Shown here: piece after piece, positions 46,779-57,612 of the stretch
Numbering within the stretch: position 1 is the stretch's first letter
How the letters are laid out: each line of letters opens with the position of its first letter
NCBI GenBank assembly: GCA_026413225.1
Contig: CM048552.1
Coordinates: 210,813,553 to 210,877,552 of the forward strand
DNA: 64,000 nucleotides
DNA from: Otis tarda
Lineage: Eukaryota > Chordata > Aves > Otidiformes > Otididae
Direction of reading: 5' to 3'
Translations under genes and position numbers: made by a program
The notes under the pieces: model-generated
Seen by the model: the letters and a program-made list of their open reading frames with translations, nothing else
Told to the model about the DNA's origin: nothing
The model's database searches: none

Positions 46779-47374
46779 CATAGAATCATAGAATGGTTAG
46801 GGTTGGAATGAACCTTCAAAGGTCATCTAGTCCAACCCCCCTGCAAGGAGCAGGGACATCCCCGACTAGATCAGGTTGCTCAGAGCCTCATCCAACCGAA
46901 CCCTGAACGTTTCCAGGGATGGGGCATCCACCAACTTTCTGGGCAACCTGGGACAGTGTTCCACCACCCTCATTGTAAAACATTTTTTTCCTAATGTCTA
47001 ACCTAAATCTACCTCCCTCTATTTTAAAACCATTACCCCTCGTCCTGTCACAATAGGCCCTACTGAACAGCCTCTCCCCATCTTTCTTGTAGGCCCCCTT
47101 GAGGTACTGGAAGGCCACTATAAGGTCTCCCTGAAGCCTCCTCTTCTCCAGACTGAACAGCCCCAACTCTCTCAGCCTGTCCTCATAGGAAAGGTGCTCC
47201 AGCCCTCTGATCATCTTCGTGACCCTCCTCTGGGCCCTCTCCAACTGGTCCATGTCCTTCTTATGTTGGGGACTCCAGAACTGGACGCAGTACTGCAGGT
47301 AGGGTCTCACCAGGGCAGAGTAGAGGGAGGAGAATCACCTCCCTCGACCTGCTGGCCACGCTCCTCTTGATGCA
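46779..47374 (-). mobile_element. CR1 LINE, 5'-truncated, ~0.6 kb, minus strand
   Basis: The left end CATAGAATCATAGAATGG is the inverted CR1 3' end. The copy extends right to CGCTCCTCTTGATGCA, then stops abruptly. It shares the CCAACCGAACCCTGAACG block with the 20.1-kb copy and is intact at the site where that copy has a 1-base deletion. Confidence 0.96.
46888..47374 (-). pseudogene. CR1 reverse transcriptase C-terminal fragment
   Basis: On the minus strand the frame reads [20 protein letters not shown], then [20 protein letters not shown] and [11 protein letters not shown], the CR1 region downstream of the polymerase active site. After RKK an indel shifts the frame, so the usual [19 protein letters not shown] region is read as [16 protein letters not shown]. 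No catalytic RT motifs are included, so it cannot encode an active enzyme. Confidence 0.93.
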
Positions 47375-48329
47375 TAACATATAATATTTTTTCCTATGCC
47401 TTTCCTCCCATCTTTATCTTTCATTTTGGGTAAAGAATTATTTCTTGGGAAAAAAAAAAAAAAAAAAAAGGATAGGTTCAATATATAACATTCTGCTGAA
47501 TATATAGTTCTTACAGAGGTGCCTGACTCCAAATTTTATGTATCTCTGAACTAGCGCACTTGCAGCAGGACTTTGGAAGCTGATGAAAAAAACACGTCCT
47601 CTTAGCTCCAGCTTCTCTTTTTTTTCTCTTTTTCCAGTAAACCTATGCATAAACCAGCTAGTCATTCACACAAGTAAGTGGCAAATCCGTGAAGAATATT
47701 TTCTGTAGAAACTTTCGTGTTTCCCCAGTTGTTTACTAGAAAAACACATCATGGAAATGACAAAAATTGAAATCTGAAGAGTTGGTTGTATGATTCTGTT
47801 TCTGCAGCTTACTCAACTGCAGCAAAAGTGCTCAAAACTGTAGCACTGAGCAGAGGAACAGTTTGGCTCTGAAAAAGCATACTACATTTCTACTAGACTA
47901 TGCCTATGTCTGTTTTACAATTATTCTGTTTGAAAATTATTTCTGCGTACGATGACTTTAAGGTCCATCCTTCTGCAATATTCCTGCACTGTGGAGAATA
48001 CAATACAAAGGACCATTGTCAGTCTCAGAAGATAAGTTGTTTCATACATTTGGCTTTGAATTCTTACACTGAACATATATTTAGCTTTTCTTCTTGCCTG
48101 TGGAAAAGGTCTACTTCACACACTGGTTAAAGGACTGCAGTTTTTTAAATCAAGACTCATTCCCTCTGTGCTATTGGAGCTCCTTGATCACCAGAGATGA
48201 CCACGCAATCTCACCTGGAAATGCTTGTACTTTAAAACAACTAGTTGGCTCTGTACTTCACAGCTTCTTTTTATTGCTATGTGCAAAGTAGCTGCAACTT
48301 TTAGATTCTATGTAGACTGAGTGAGTAAG

Positions 48330-48560
48330 ACTCCAAGTTGTAGGGAGCACACATTAATTTAATAATTAATGAGGTACAAAGGCTTCAATTAAATTACTAA
48401 GAAACATTATGGAGCAGGCTAAAGTTTAAAACTGTTGTTTAAATTGCTGTCTTAGGTCATTAAATATACTTTTTGTATTCAGAAACTGAGAAGCTATTAA
48501 ACGTGTTTGTGGAAGCAAGAAATTGGGCCATTAAAATCTTTCCTTTCCCACAAAACAAAA
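48330..48560. other. Candidate conserved noncoding element
   Basis: Repeat-free, dense in ATTA/TAAT cores, with an inverted pair CATTAAT/ATTAATG (near 48352-48371), TTCAATTAAATTAC and GCTATTAAACGTG. This is inference from texture only. Confidence 0.22.
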
Positions 48561-50173
48561 AAGTCTTTTCAAGGCTTGGAGAGTTTTTGATATGATATTT
48601 GGGCAGCTTAGACCTCAAACAAATGTGGAGTCTCTGACATCACTTTAACACTTGGATGACTTTGTATATGCAGGTTTTACGTTTTAAACTCAAGAGCACT
48701 ACTACGTGCAGGAGTGTCTGGCAAACCGATGGGTTTGCTGAACAAGAGCTTTATTATATCCTCCACACTTCTTCAAACATAGGATCTGGATTTGTCCTCA
48801 ACTGCCCTATCTCCCTCTTTCTTTGCCCCCTTTCCAGTCCAAAATGCACTGATTTCACGTTATGAGAACTGAAAGTGTCTGATTTAAAAAAACTGACATT
48901 TTTCTTGCTCATGTCCTTAGCTTTCTTTTGCTGTTACTAAGAAAGGAGGGCTGTCCAGACCAATGTGTCAAGGAAACTGAAATTGCAGTCCCACTGAAAT
49001 TATTGGGAGCAAGCAAGAGAATCAACTCAATGTTCAGTTCTAATCTTAATGTAGAAATGCATCATTGCTTATTAAGTGTATCATTGCCCCCTCAAATTAT
49101 GAAATTAATCTAAATATTTGTACGTGCGAGAAACAGGCTGCTTCTTGTAACTGAGAATCATTTTAATAATTGGAACAGGCAGTAAATCATACTTTCATAA
49201 CCTGCTGTAAAAGTTAAGAAAAGGTAGTTGTAATTACCTTATCTTTTTCACTTTTCACTTTATTATCTCTTTTAGAGCTGTGGAAATTGACACCTGAGAA
49301 CATATGCTTCTGATCTTGTTCATACTCAATTTTTTGAAAGCAGAGGAGAAATTTAAAAATAAATCTGTTCTACAAGGTTGGCAATCCTGAAGGATGGAGT
49401 TCATAGGAGACTTTTGTAAAAAGATTGATTTTGTCTCAGATGACTTATTAGGTGCTCAAAGGCTACAGTTATCAGCAGGATCAGTTACAAATGTTAACTT
49501 TGCATGAAATTTTAGTGGACTGGGAAAATCTGATTCTACAATTTTGATGACTAATTTAATTTAAAAACTGATAAAATTACTTTGCTACTTTACACAGTTC
49601 TTGAATGTCTGAATAGCTGCTTATACTGGTTCACTGGATCCATGTATGAGTAAAAAATCAAATGTACCATGTATAATATCATGTGGGACGTTGAATGTCT
49701 TAAGATAATCAGGTTTTTAAGTGATGAGACAACGAAAAACGACAAAACACTAAGAAGTCCACCTTCCATCTGTGTCCAGAATATCATCACAGAATATCCT
49801 GTCATATCATGAAAGTTAGAGCCCTGAGAATGCTTTCAAGCTTTGTCAACTGTATTTGATTTCAGAAGGAAGATGAAAGACTCAATCAAAACACTACAAT
49901 CCAACAAAATTTCCACATCTTTGCTATAGTTTATTTTATACAAAAATGTAAAGTTTTAAAGAATGTGAGAAGTAGAGTGTTCATTTCCAAATATACTTTT
50001 AAACATTTTTCTTGCTACTTTCTTCTAAATTAGTTTTGCTTTCTAGTAGAAGTAGAACTTTTAATGGGACCGTTTAGGGCTTTTGGAGAACTTTTGTACA
50101 AACTTGACTTCCAGATTAGTTAACTCCAGGATCATTCTTTTCTTTCCTTTCTTGCATTTTATTCCTCTCTAGG

Positions 50174-50201
50174 AAAAAAACAAACAAACAAACAAATAAA
50201 C
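50174..50201. repeat. CAAA simple repeat
   Basis: About six CAAA units following an A-run. Confidence 0.9.
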
Positions 50202-50362
50202 AGCCTTACTGATAAGCTGCATCATTTTAAATGTAACTTCATAATAAAATCAGTACAATTTGCTATTTGTGAATTTAACAGAGGCCTAGTTCATTTTTTT
50301 CCTATGAAGCTGCACAGTGCTATGCACAATCTCAATACTTCAGCTTTGTGTACATAGTTTCT

Positions 50363-50391
50363 TCTTTTTTTTTTTTTTTAACTTTTTTTTT
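50363..50391. repeat. Poly-T tract
   Basis: Two T-runs separated by AAC. Confidence 0.9.
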
Positions 50392-52010
50392 TTATAATCC
50401 TCTTTACTGAAAGAGCTTTCTAAAACCAAAAAACTCTGCATGCCAAGCATAAGTAGCACAGGTAGTATTTCTCACATCCCACTTCAGTCACTAAAAATTA
50501 GATGCCTTCCCAAACTCAACTTTATCTTTCAGGTTACCTCTGATGTAGACCACTTAAATAAATAAAAAATCATAAGTGTGCATGGTCCTCTTGAGGTACC
50601 TATTTGTTCCCATTAAGGAACTTAAACTAAATGCTTATGTTTGTAGTCAGGATATTTCTTTTGTGAAACATCAAAGGGAAATGTAGGTGTCTTTAATTAC
50701 TGCAATCAATTTCCTTAAAAATACCTACAGTTGAATTTATCAATGAAAACTCCATGGAATCAATGCAGAGAGTCCTGCTAATGGCAGTAGCCTTCACAAT
50801 ATGCTTGGTTATAGTTTTTCTTTGTATAAGGATCATCGTAATCATCATGTATGGCATTTGTACGTTTTTCAAGGTCAACAAAAGAAATTAATTTACTTTA
50901 ATTTATTTTCAGTAAAGTTCACTACATATATCTTAAGCATTGACAGGTTGTACCATACTATTGTACTGGTTATATTAAGCAAGAACAATGTTGTTTTAAA
51001 AATGTATTTATAGATGCTTTAATGACTTTTCTATTCATCAATCACACACACTGTGATCAACTGCAGAGCAAATTTGTCAGCTTCCACTGACAGAATAATA
51101 GAATTCTCTTCTAGAAATATCTGTATTATTCCTTGTAAGCTAGCTAATAAAAAATAATTCAATTTGCCTGTTATCTGTACAAAATTTATGTGCGAATGAG
51201 GTAAATATTTAATACTTTTGAGAATGCAGTATATTATTCAATAACTTGACCAAGACTATGTCAAATCACTGTAATGGATTCAAATCTCAGATGTCCACAG
51301 TTGGCTCTGCATTCATAGAAGAGAAATGTGCCAAGTTGTTGTGCTCCTGCACACAGGTTAGCCTGCTTCATGCACTGACAAGATTAATTACAGACCTCTG
51401 AACCCAATATGTTCTCTTAATAGCCAACACAGCTCTTACTTTCCTCATTCAGGCTGAAATACGTGGCTGGCTCTTGCATAATTCAACAGCAGTCTTCTCT
51501 GTGGGTGGCACTGTTTTTAGTGGTTGTAAATGCTTGCAAATTGCTAAAGTGAGTGATACGATGCACAGTAGTTTGTTTAGAGTTATTTCAATGATTATGG
51601 AAAGAAGGAAAGTTAAGCTTCTTTCCAAAATGTCAGAACATAGGAGAAGAAACACCAGTCATATAATTTCTAGAATAGTACAAATCAGTTTTTCTAGTTT
51701 TCATTTTGTGCATGTCCCCTTCACTCGTGGAAGATAATACAACATGGAAACTCCATTTATTCTTATTGCTCAAATTCACTTTTCATCTTGCTAATTGAAG
51801 AATGCCAATATTTCCTCTGAAAGCTGATAGTTAACATTTTTAATTTTTTTTTGTTTGTTTCAAATAGAATCATGACTTAATCTGTGATTTGATAAAAATA
51901 CACATATTTAGCAACTGGTAGTTACATAAAACTACATAGACATTAAAACACATGCAAAACTTAATCCACACAGTTAGGAGTATTCCAAAACTGTAAAATG
52001 GTAAAAATAC

Positions 52011-52501
52011 TGATTTAACGCCAGCCATCAACTAAATACCACGCAGTCACCCTCCGCTCGCTCAGGTGGGCTAATAATAATAATGATAGCGATAAATATA
52101 CCAGACAAATTATGCACAATTTCTCACCACCTGATGACCGATACAGCCCATCCTGAGCGGCAATTGAGGAACAGAAACAAGGGCAATCTTGGAAAGATCC
52201 CGAGAGACAGAGAGAGAGCTGCCCACCGGCCAACTCCCACTTATATACTGAGCATGACATCTATAGTATGGAACACTGGCTTTGGCCAGTTTGGGTCAAG
52301 TGCACTGGTTATACTCCTTCCAGCTTTTTGCACCTGCACATCAGCAAAACCTGAGAAGCTGGAAAAAGTCCTCGATCTCTTAGCAACAACTAATAACATC
52401 AGTGTATTATCAACATTCTTCACATACCAAATCCCATACTAAATCCAAAAACACAGCAGCTACTGGGAAGAAAATTAACTCCATCTATTTCCAATAAAAC
52501 A
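52011..52501 (-). mobile_element. Solo LTR (same family as 18-kb LTR), minus strand
   Basis: On the minus strand it begins near 52501 and passes through GATGGAGTTAATTTTCTTCC, GAATGTTGATAATACACTGA, TTGACCCAAACTGGCCAAAG, GTCATGCTCAGTATATAAG (TATA box) and GGTGGTGAGAAATTGTGCAT. It ends close to 52011 with a shortened CCAGCC/TTAAATCA terminus. The order matches the LTR at 18 kb. It is about 60 bp shorter, mainly through loss of the A/T-rich segment before the 3' end. A clean target duplication is not seen (AATAC left, AATTA right). No internal viral sequence adjoins it. Confidence 0.87.
52241..52248 (-). promoter_or_regulatory. LTR TATA box
   Basis: The minus strand reads AGTATATAAG, better preserved than in the 18-kb copy. 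Confidence 0.55.
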
Positions 52502-53072
52502 AATTATTCTATTGAAATATGCCAATTCTAACAAAACTTTTATCCTGGAAATTTTCTTCAGTCCAGAATTGAATTTCCATATATGTATGTAAGAGACAGA
52601 TGGATGAAGTGCTGAATTTCAACTCAGAATAGTTAATTGACTCACTGTTGGAGCATTTAACGTAAATGTCAAAGACCAATGCTGAACACTCAGATGTGAA
52701 TTAAAAAGAAGAAAATTTGAGTCCCCTATATCAGTTTAACCATTGCAGAGAGTTAGTTCTATTTTCTTTTTTTTTTGCTCCCCAGTCTCATGCTATTTTT
52801 TTTCCAGTAGTAAAAATGTTGAGGTTTTGGGTTTTTTTTTGTTTAATCTAGTCCTCTCCTTACTATGTTTGATATCTCTTGATGATGAAAGTGAGAAATT
52901 AGCTTTAATGTACTACCTGGGCAGGAGAAGATTTTTGAATTTACATAAAAATAACAATAAGACTTCACATATTTCACCTCAAAATTATGACATGAAATGT
53001 AAAAATACATTTTAGATAATTAGAGATACTATAATGTGATAATTGGATTATTCCTCTTCCTTTAGCTCCTGT

Positions 53073-53103
53073 AAAAACAAACAAACAAACAAACAAACAA
53101 ACA
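53073..53103. repeat. AAAC simple repeat
   Basis: About seven AAAC units in a row. Confidence 0.93.
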
Positions 53104-53374
53104 GCCAAATAACAAAAAATCTCCCTACAACAATTTAATGTAAAGGTTAAAACTTAACCTTTGTATATATTTTACTCATGTTGCAATGCAAATGTTCTTC
53201 TGACTTCTTAGTTATATAGATCAAACTTAGAGAAGTAACATACACCTTGTGGGCATCTGTGTAGAAATCATAGATGAACACAATGTTCTGGATTGCAGTT
53301 TAGGCTATTCTACGCTATTATTGTTTCAATATGATAGATTCTTTTTTCATATGATTTATAACTTCTCATTACAG

Positions 53375-53462
53375 GACACTATAGTCCTCCAGACAATATC
53401 AATCTATTGATGACTCTGAAGTGAAGAGGTGATTGATGCAGTTACGGACATTGGTGACATAG
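53375..53462 (+). ncRNA. Candidate noncoding exon (88 bp)
   Basis: The block is preceded by a pyrimidine-containing acceptor (TAACTTCTCATTACAG, ending at 53374) and followed by a strong donor (CATAG|GTAAGC, donor from 53463) with a pyrimidine-rich intron start. All three frames contain stops, so if it is an exon it belongs to a noncoding RNA or a 5' UTR. It has no repeat content. No promoter or partner exon could be linked, so this remains a splice-signal prediction. Confidence 0.27.
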
Positions 53463-56264
53463 GTAAGCTCTTCTTTTCTTTTCAAACCTTTCTTGCTGAA
53501 ATGGATAGCTGTACCTAGAGTGGGACTACAAAACAATTCTAATTTCTGAGGTATGAGATACAAAGTGCATTAAGACACATATTTGTCTTAATGAATTTTC
53601 CTTTTTATGTTTTTTAGATAACTCTCTTTTTTAACTTTTTAAAAAATAATTTTTAATTAAGTAAAAATATTGGTTTGATAACTTTTGCCAAATAATTTTT
53701 ACCAAATAATTTTTTGAAAATTTTGGGGTTTTTATCTCAAATCCATTTTGCATTGATTTCTCTTTTGTATTTCTTACTGAAATAGATATAAATTGTGCAG
53801 CATGTCTCTTTCCACTTGTCTCAAGGATTTTGTACTGAATTATTTTCTGCTGTTGCATAGAATTTTCAGAAAGGTACCAATGAAGCGATTGTCTTCTCTC
53901 ATTTTAAAACCAGCAATGAAACTGACACTTACAGGTTTAAAGACATAAATAAGACTCAGCTTTGAAATTATGAAGTATTATGTTTCTACCTCTAAAATGC
54001 TGTTGGGGTCACTAATAAACTTCTACACGATTCCTGCTAGAGAAATTTTCCCTATATCCTCTGCTTAAGTACTGAATTAATTGGAACAGGCAGATAAGTA
54101 CTTCTTAATTGAGTTTTGCAGAAGTGGGAGAAAAAAAAAAAGATATAAATGTAAAACTAAAGGATACATTTAGTCTACAGTCGTTGTGCTGCGATCTGGT
54201 TCTGCATTTCAAGACTGTTCACAGACACTGTATCAAAAGTTAAAAGGAACACTTCATATGATTTGACTGCACTGAGATTTTAACTTATCTGACAATGTAA
54301 TAGAGAAAAAATCATTTTTGCCTGGTCAAAACATGACCTAGATCACTGAGAGCATAGGAACACACCTCCATAAGCAGTACAGATGGATTAATCTTAAAAT
54401 TATGGGCATAAAACACACACACAAAAAGATAAGGGAACAGGAAAAAATTGACATGTAAAGCTCTCATCAGAAGGGTTAGATAAGCACAGAGAGAAGACAA
54501 GCTGTATTTACAAATTAACCCTACTGAGAAAAAGAGTATGAAAGGTGTCCTGTAAGCTAAGGTAAAATGTGTAACTGCGTAATGATCTCATTCTCCTGTC
54601 CACTGCCTTGTTGGGATCCTAATCCGTCATATAATTACATGGCTCCAGATATGTCCCTACTGCATCTAGCAAATAATTTATCCTATACTGAATGTAGTGA
54701 TGTCTTCAGTCTCTGACTGGTGTATGCAGAAATGTTATCAACCTAAATATTGCTGTTCTATATCAATAGCTCTCAAAAGTGATCTAGAAAAAATCAACAA
54801 ACAAAAAACCCGCCTCTTAGTCAAAAGAAAACAGAAACTCCCTGAAAGTGAGCACATATCTATCTGGAGAGTCTATATGTACGTTTATTGAACTCTGAAA
54901 GATCTCTTTCAGTGATATTCCCCAAAAGTAATGAGACTAGACTCCCATGAGTCCTGCTGTAGTTACTGGATAGAGGGAAATTCCTCTGTGAAATGGGGAA
55001 AGTTTCAGAGCAGAAGCCTAATTTTGAGCATTGCCCTTTGGAGATGTTGACCTTTCTCCATTGACCACAATTAAACTCAGGGATGTTCAGCCTCCTGCAG
55101 CTGAATCAAGCCTTTGTGACCATCTCCTCTTCCCACTCCTTTCTCTGTTGGGGTTTTAATCTTTCTATTGATTTCAATGCATCACACATGCAAACAAAAA
55201 TCAGGCACAGAGTACTTGAGTTGTAATGATGACTTTTGCATTGCAAATTGTGGCTATGCAAGGTGGCAAGCTTAAGAAGCTTATAGATGCAGTTTCAGAC
55301 CTTCTGACATATCAGTAACTTTTTAGGAAGGAGTCTGTTAATCTTGCACATGAAACACATTCCAGCTTAATGCAGAATGCTGCAGCCATTAGCAGTCCTT
55401 GAGGGATCTCTAGGACTGCAAGGACCTCTTGCTTTCAGAAGAATTTTGTAGTAGATATTTGGCAATATTTGCTCTGCTTTGGCCGAGTGTGTTATGCTCT
55501 AGTCCTTGGAGAGGGAACCTTATCACAAGTGACTGGCTTCTCAGAGACGGTGCAGCATAATCTGTTTGCTTAAAAGTGCCTTAGCAGCTGGAAAACTGAG
55601 TGTTTGAGCCATGGACTTGCTGCTGAAATTTTGACTTTTGCTGATGATTTCTTCTCTTTCATTAGCACAAATGCAATTTTATTTGCTTGAGCTTTAGAAC
55701 TCATGTTAGAGGTCCTGTGTACATTCTCAATCCTTTCTCTGCTATGTGAAGACAAGTTCTTGGTAGTACCATCTGTTCAAGAGAAGGAAAATAAGAGGAA
55801 TTAGTGGGGCGGAGATGCAGCATTCAAGAGATTTTCAGTATGACTAATTTGGGAATGAGGACAAATTCAATTTCTAGTTAACTTTCTTCAAGCTTTTTGC
55901 AAGTTCTCTAGCTTTCTGAGGTAAAGCAAATAATTTGGAATTCACCTCTGTATTTTTTTTTCTGAGAAAATAAAAATATGCTGATGTAGAAAAGTATAAA
56001 CATCTTTCAAGACTTAGACCAAGATGATAATCATAATGCAAATAGAGTTATCTAACCAGCAATATAGTTTTTTACTCGATATTTAAATTTTTAATGTTGA
56101 TCATTGTTGTAAAACTATCAAAATAATTACGTTTTTTTTTAAATTGGACAAAACCAACAATATTTTTAATGACTTTCTGGATATTATCTCAGGTTCATGA
56201 ATACACAACTTATTTTTTCATTGACTCAAGTATTTTGTGTATTCTATCAGTTAATAAAGGTTGG

Positions 56265-56269
56265 CTCTT
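56265..56269. repeat. Left target-site duplication
   Basis: CTCTT flanks the LTR on the left and is repeated exactly at 57397-57401. Confidence 0.85.
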
Positions 56270-56443
56270 TGTTCTGGTTCTGTTGGGTGAGGGTGGGCCT
56301 AAGGTGGTAGCTTCTGTAGGAAACTGCTAGAAGTCGCTCCCCTTTGTTCAGTGGACTTGACCGGGCCTAGGACGGACCCGTTGCTGGCCAAGACCTAGCC
56401 AATTGGTAGCAGAATGTCCCGTGATAACGCCTCTGCGATAACG

Positions 56444-56450
56444 TATTTAA
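56444..56450 (+). promoter_or_regulatory. LTR TATA box
   Basis: TATTTAA in the context AACGTATTTAAGTAGAGG. It would place transcript starts near 56475. Confidence 0.6.
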
Positions 56451-57143
56451 GTAGAGGAAAACAGAGAAGGAGAAGAAGATGTGAAGCAGCTGAGCGGGGG
56501 CAGAGAGGGGGAGGCGCGAGCCCTGTGGGCCTTGCAGACCTCATGCTCTGGCCTCCCACCGGGCAGCTGACGGGCCCAAGTCGGCCCGGCCTGGCTGCAA
56601 GAAGTGGAGAGGAGATGAGAAGTGAACTAGATGTAAAAAGGATCCTGAAAGGCGTCTGCCAGCCTGTTGTGAGGAACGGCTGCAGACACCAAGGTCAGTG
56701 AAGAAGGAGGGGGAGGAGTAATGCGGCTCCTGGCCAAGATTCCCCTGCAGCCCGTAGTGAAGACCGTGGTGGAGCAGGTTGTCCCCCTGCAGCCCATGGA
56801 GGTCCACGGAGGGGCAGAGATCCACCTGCAGCCCATGGAGGACCCCATGCCGGAGCAGGTGGAGGCCTGAAGGCGGCTGTGGCCCGTGGAGGGCCCGCTG
56901 GGGCAGCCGTTCTGGAGGGACTGCACCCTGTGGAAGAGATGACCCATGCCGGAGCAGTTTCACGAAGGACTGTGGCCTGTGGGAGGGACCCCATGCTGGA
57001 GCAGAGGAGGAATGCGAGGAGTTCTTCCCCCGATGATGACACAGCAGCATAAAATAACGTGTGATGAACTGGCCACAACCCCCATTCCCTCTCCCCCCTG
57101 TGCCGCTCGGAGGGGGGAAGGTAGTAGAGATAATGTTAAGCCC

Positions 57144-57165
57144 GGGAAGAGGGAGGGGTGGGGGG
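57144..57165 (+). other. Potential G-quadruplex in LTR
   Basis: Four G-tracts (3, 3, 4 and 6 G) separated by 4, 1 and 1 bases on the plus strand, which satisfies the usual G3+N1-7 rule. Confidence 0.75.
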
Positions 57166-57206
57166 AGGTTATCTGTTCCCTGTCTCATTCTCCTGCTAGT
57201 TTTAGA

Positions 57207-57212
57207 AATAAA
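57207..57212 (+). promoter_or_regulatory. LTR polyadenylation signal
   Basis: AATAAA followed within about 20 bases by T-rich and GT-containing sequence (GTATTTTTCCCC...GAGTCTGTTT), as expected for the R/U5 boundary. Confidence 0.55.
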
Positions 57213-57396
57213 TGAGTATTTTTCCCCAAGTTGAGTCTGTTTCGCCCGTGACAGTAACTTTAAGGATTTCTCCTTGTCCTTATCTCAAACCTTGAGCCGT
57301 TTTTTTCTTATATCATCTCCTCCTATTCTCTCGGAGGGTGGCCAGAGCGAGAGAGAGACTGTGTAGTCTGGTCCCGATCGGGGCTGAACTATGACA

Positions 57397-57401
57397 CTCT
57401 T
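57397..57401. repeat. Right target-site duplication
   Basis: CTCTT, identical to 56265-56269. Confidence 0.85.
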
Positions 57402-57559
57402 GTTAACAAATTATGTGTGGAGGTTTATATATTTGGTAGAAAAAATCCATTATTTAATCTGCTGAAATTTGAAAAAATATCAATTCATCTTATTTTCTAG
57501 TGAATTAATAATTAAATGTAGACTTTTTTTTTATACTTGGAGCATGTAAAGTATAGCAT

Positions 57560-57612
57560 CTCAGAGTAGATTTGGTTGGAAGGTACTCATGAATGTTATC
57601 TAATCTCAGCCA
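57560..57612 (-). mobile_element. Possible CR1 3' tail remnant, minus strand
   Basis: CTCAGAGTAGATTTGGTTGG, then AAGGTACTCATGAATGTTAT and CTAATCTCAGCCA, resemble the inverted CR1 3' UTR (AGAATGGTTTGGGTTGGAAG ... TCATCTAGTCCAA) with many substitutions. Confidence 0.5.

Larger units (their letters stand above)
47375..52010. other. Unique AT-rich intergenic sequence
   Basis: No gene or transposon recognised. It has an A-run at 47450-47469, a CAAA array at 50174-50201 and T-runs at 50363-50391. A candidate conserved element is listed at 48330-48560. Confidence 0.5.
52502..56264. other. Unique AT-rich intergenic sequence
   Basis: No transposon recognised. It holds an AAAC array (53073-53103), the candidate exon at 53375-53462, and a 14-bp duplication (GCCAAATAATTTTT/ACCAAATAATTTTT near 53687-53714). 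Confidence 0.5.
56270..57396 (+). mobile_element. Full-length solo LTR, ~1.13 kb, plus strand
   Basis: It starts TGTTCTGGTTCTGTTGGG and ends GGGGCTGAACTATGACA (TG...CA), and is flanked by perfect CTCTT duplications. In order it holds: a U3-like part, a TATA box (TATTTAA, 56444-56450), a GC-rich body with imperfect CTGCAGCCCATGGAGG and GGAGCAG repeats (56740-57010), a G-rich block (57144-57165), an AATAAA signal (57207-57212) and a short end region. It is much richer in G and C than its surroundings. A 5-bp duplication fits an ERVL-type integrase. No internal provirus remains. The copy at 45.7-46.6 kb is a diverged relative. A 215-codon minus-strand frame (56541-57188) and overlapping frames are composition shadows. 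Confidence 0.93.

Noticed and set aside
56541-57188. Minus-strand frame of 215 codons
   Set aside because: It lies wholly inside the GC-rich LTR, antisense to it; stop codons are rare there because of composition and internal repeats.
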